Of a stretch of 27,819 nucleotides of DNA, positions 27,134 to 27,819 are shown piece by piece. The notes beneath the pieces are model-generated. The model did no database searches. It saw only the letters and a program-made list of their open reading frames with translations, and was not told where the DNA came from. Every line of letters starts with the position of its first letter. Position 1 is the first letter of the stretch. The stretch lies in assembly GCA_965653225.1 (NCBI GenBank), contig CBFGZI010000040.1, positions 1-27,819 on the forward strand, in the 5' to 3' direction. The translations under genes were made by a program, and so were the position numbers. The DNA comes from JALZDI01 sp965653225. GTDB taxonomy: Bacteria > Actinomycetota > Actinomycetes > Propionibacteriales > Nocardioidaceae.

Positions 27134-27167
27134 ACGGCGCGGGGCCCCAACCGGGGCCCCGCGCCGT
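27134..27167. terminator. Perfect bidirectional terminator between mscS-type and osmC-type genes
   Basis: Two 15-bp arms (27134-27148 and 27153-27167) pair without a mismatch around an AACC loop, and ttcgtt follows on plus. It lies between convergent genes. Confidence 0.88.
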
Positions 27168-27217
27168 TCGTTGTCATGGCCGTTCGTCGTGCCGGCCGGG
27201 CTGGTCAGGCTGACAGC

Positions 27218-27643
27218 TCAGGCCAGGCCGGCGTCCAGCGTGATCGTCGTACCGGCGAGCGCCTGCGACACCGGGCAGCCGGCCTTGGCGCCCTCGGCCG
27301 CCTTGACGAAGTCGTCCTCGCTGGCGCCGTCGGCCTTGCCCCGCACGGTGAGCTTGATGTCGGTGATGCCCTTGCCCGGCACCAGCGTCACGTCGGCCTG
27401 GGTGTCCAGCGCCTGCGCCGGGGTGCCCGCGTCGGCCAGCGCCTTGGACAGCGCCATCGAGAAGCACGAGGAGTGCGCGGCCGCGATCAGCTCCTCCGGG
27501 CTGGTCTTGCCGCCCGGCTCCTCGGCGCGCGCAGGCCAGCTGACGTCGAACGTGCCGATTCCGGACGACTCCAGGCTGACCTGGCCGGCGCCCTCGAACA
27601 GCGTGCCTTCCCAGTGCGTCTTGGCGGTGCGGGTCGCGCTCAT
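27218..27643 (-). CDS. OsmC/Ohr family peroxiredoxin, OsmC type
   Basis: A 141-residue thiol peroxidase that reduces organic hydroperoxides. The two reactive cysteines are C60 (AAHSSCFSMAL) and C123 (AKAGCPVSQAL). The conserved R39 and E51 that activate the peroxidatic Cys are present, in PARAEE and SPEELIAAAH. The N-terminal WEGTLFEGAG motif matches the OsmC rather than the Ohr branch. ATG 27643 has GGAGGA about 5 nt upstream. It is monocistronic, closed by the terminator shared with the mscS-type gene; it is divergent from the gene at the right edge. Confidence 0.94.
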   Translation of the reverse strand: MSATRTAKTHWEGTLFEGAGQVSLESSGIGTFDVSWPARAEEPGGKTSPEELIAAAHSSCFSMALSKALADAGTPAQALDTQADVTLVPGKGITDIKLTVRGKADGASEDDFVKAAEGAKAGCPVSQALAGTTITLDAGLA

Positions 27644-27793
27644 GCGTTCCTCCTCGTTGGTCGAATGCACCCCCATCCTGTCCGAGCCGCACTCCCCGGT
27701 GCGTCCATGGGGTGGTGATTCGCGGCTCGTGGATTCGCGGAGTCGGGGGTCCGCGGGGCGCGGGGCCCCCCGTGTGTTGCCACAATGGGCCGC

Positions 27794-27819
27794 GTGACTG
27801 AGCGACCGGCCGAGGTGAC
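27794..27819 (+). CDS. Start of a truncated plus-strand gene
   Basis: GTG 27794 opens a frame reading VTERPAEV to the window edge; an in-frame ATG at 27785 is an alternative. CACAAT lies 7 nt before the GTG, in line with the leaderless promoters elsewhere in this window. Too little is visible to name the product. Confidence 0.4.

Overview
The window is high-GC chromosomal DNA from an actinomycete, probably a member of Nocardioidaceae or a related family (the family is a guess). Supporting signs are the mycothiol-linked nitroreductase family protein, two ClpP paralogues with ClgR-type sites, a glutamate-type RpiB, many GTG starts, and apparently leaderless promoters of the TANNNT type 6-8 nt before the start codon. 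From memory, the backbone matches the Mycobacterium tuberculosis stretch Rv2446c-Rv2468c (DUF4233, folC, valS, clpX, clpP2, clpP1, tig, nei1, rpiB, Rv2466c, pepN, DUF5130).

Layout. 1-387 has no supported gene but carries a 60-bp direct repeat. 388-2170 (minus) holds DUF4233 and folC. valS (2260-4896) is divergent from folC and encodes an archaeal-type enzyme. A secreted thermolysin-type protease with a C-terminal CUB-like domain follows (5043-6941). A long hairpin then separates it from the minus-strand protease block clpX, clpP2, clpP1 (7023-9868), which has two ClgR-like motifs. Next come an SRPBCC protein and an alpha/beta hydrolase (minus, overlapping by 4 bp), and divergent from these an M18 aminopeptidase and an Eis-like acetyltransferase. 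tig and tRNA-Pro lie on minus and tRNA-Gly on plus. Two very small paralogous proteins of unknown function (16302-16910) run tail to tail into a membrane SpoIIE-type phosphatase. nei and rpiB overlap, the Rv2466c-type protein precedes them, and pepN is divergent. DUF5130 and a small membrane protein (CtaJ-like) overlap on minus. An S9 oligopeptidase, an MscS channel and an OsmC protein follow, and a new plus-strand gene is cut off by the right edge.

Theme. Most of the window is proteostasis and peptide turnover (ClpXP1P2, trigger factor, M18, PepN, S9 oligopeptidase, secreted M4 protease) combined with redox and DNA-repair functions. I see no phage, IS element, CRISPR array or defence island. 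No feature here is clearly a new system. The least explained items are the paralogous pair of tiny proteins, the repeat near the left edge, the replaced and inverted valS, and the face-to-face leaderless promoters at 23843-23876.
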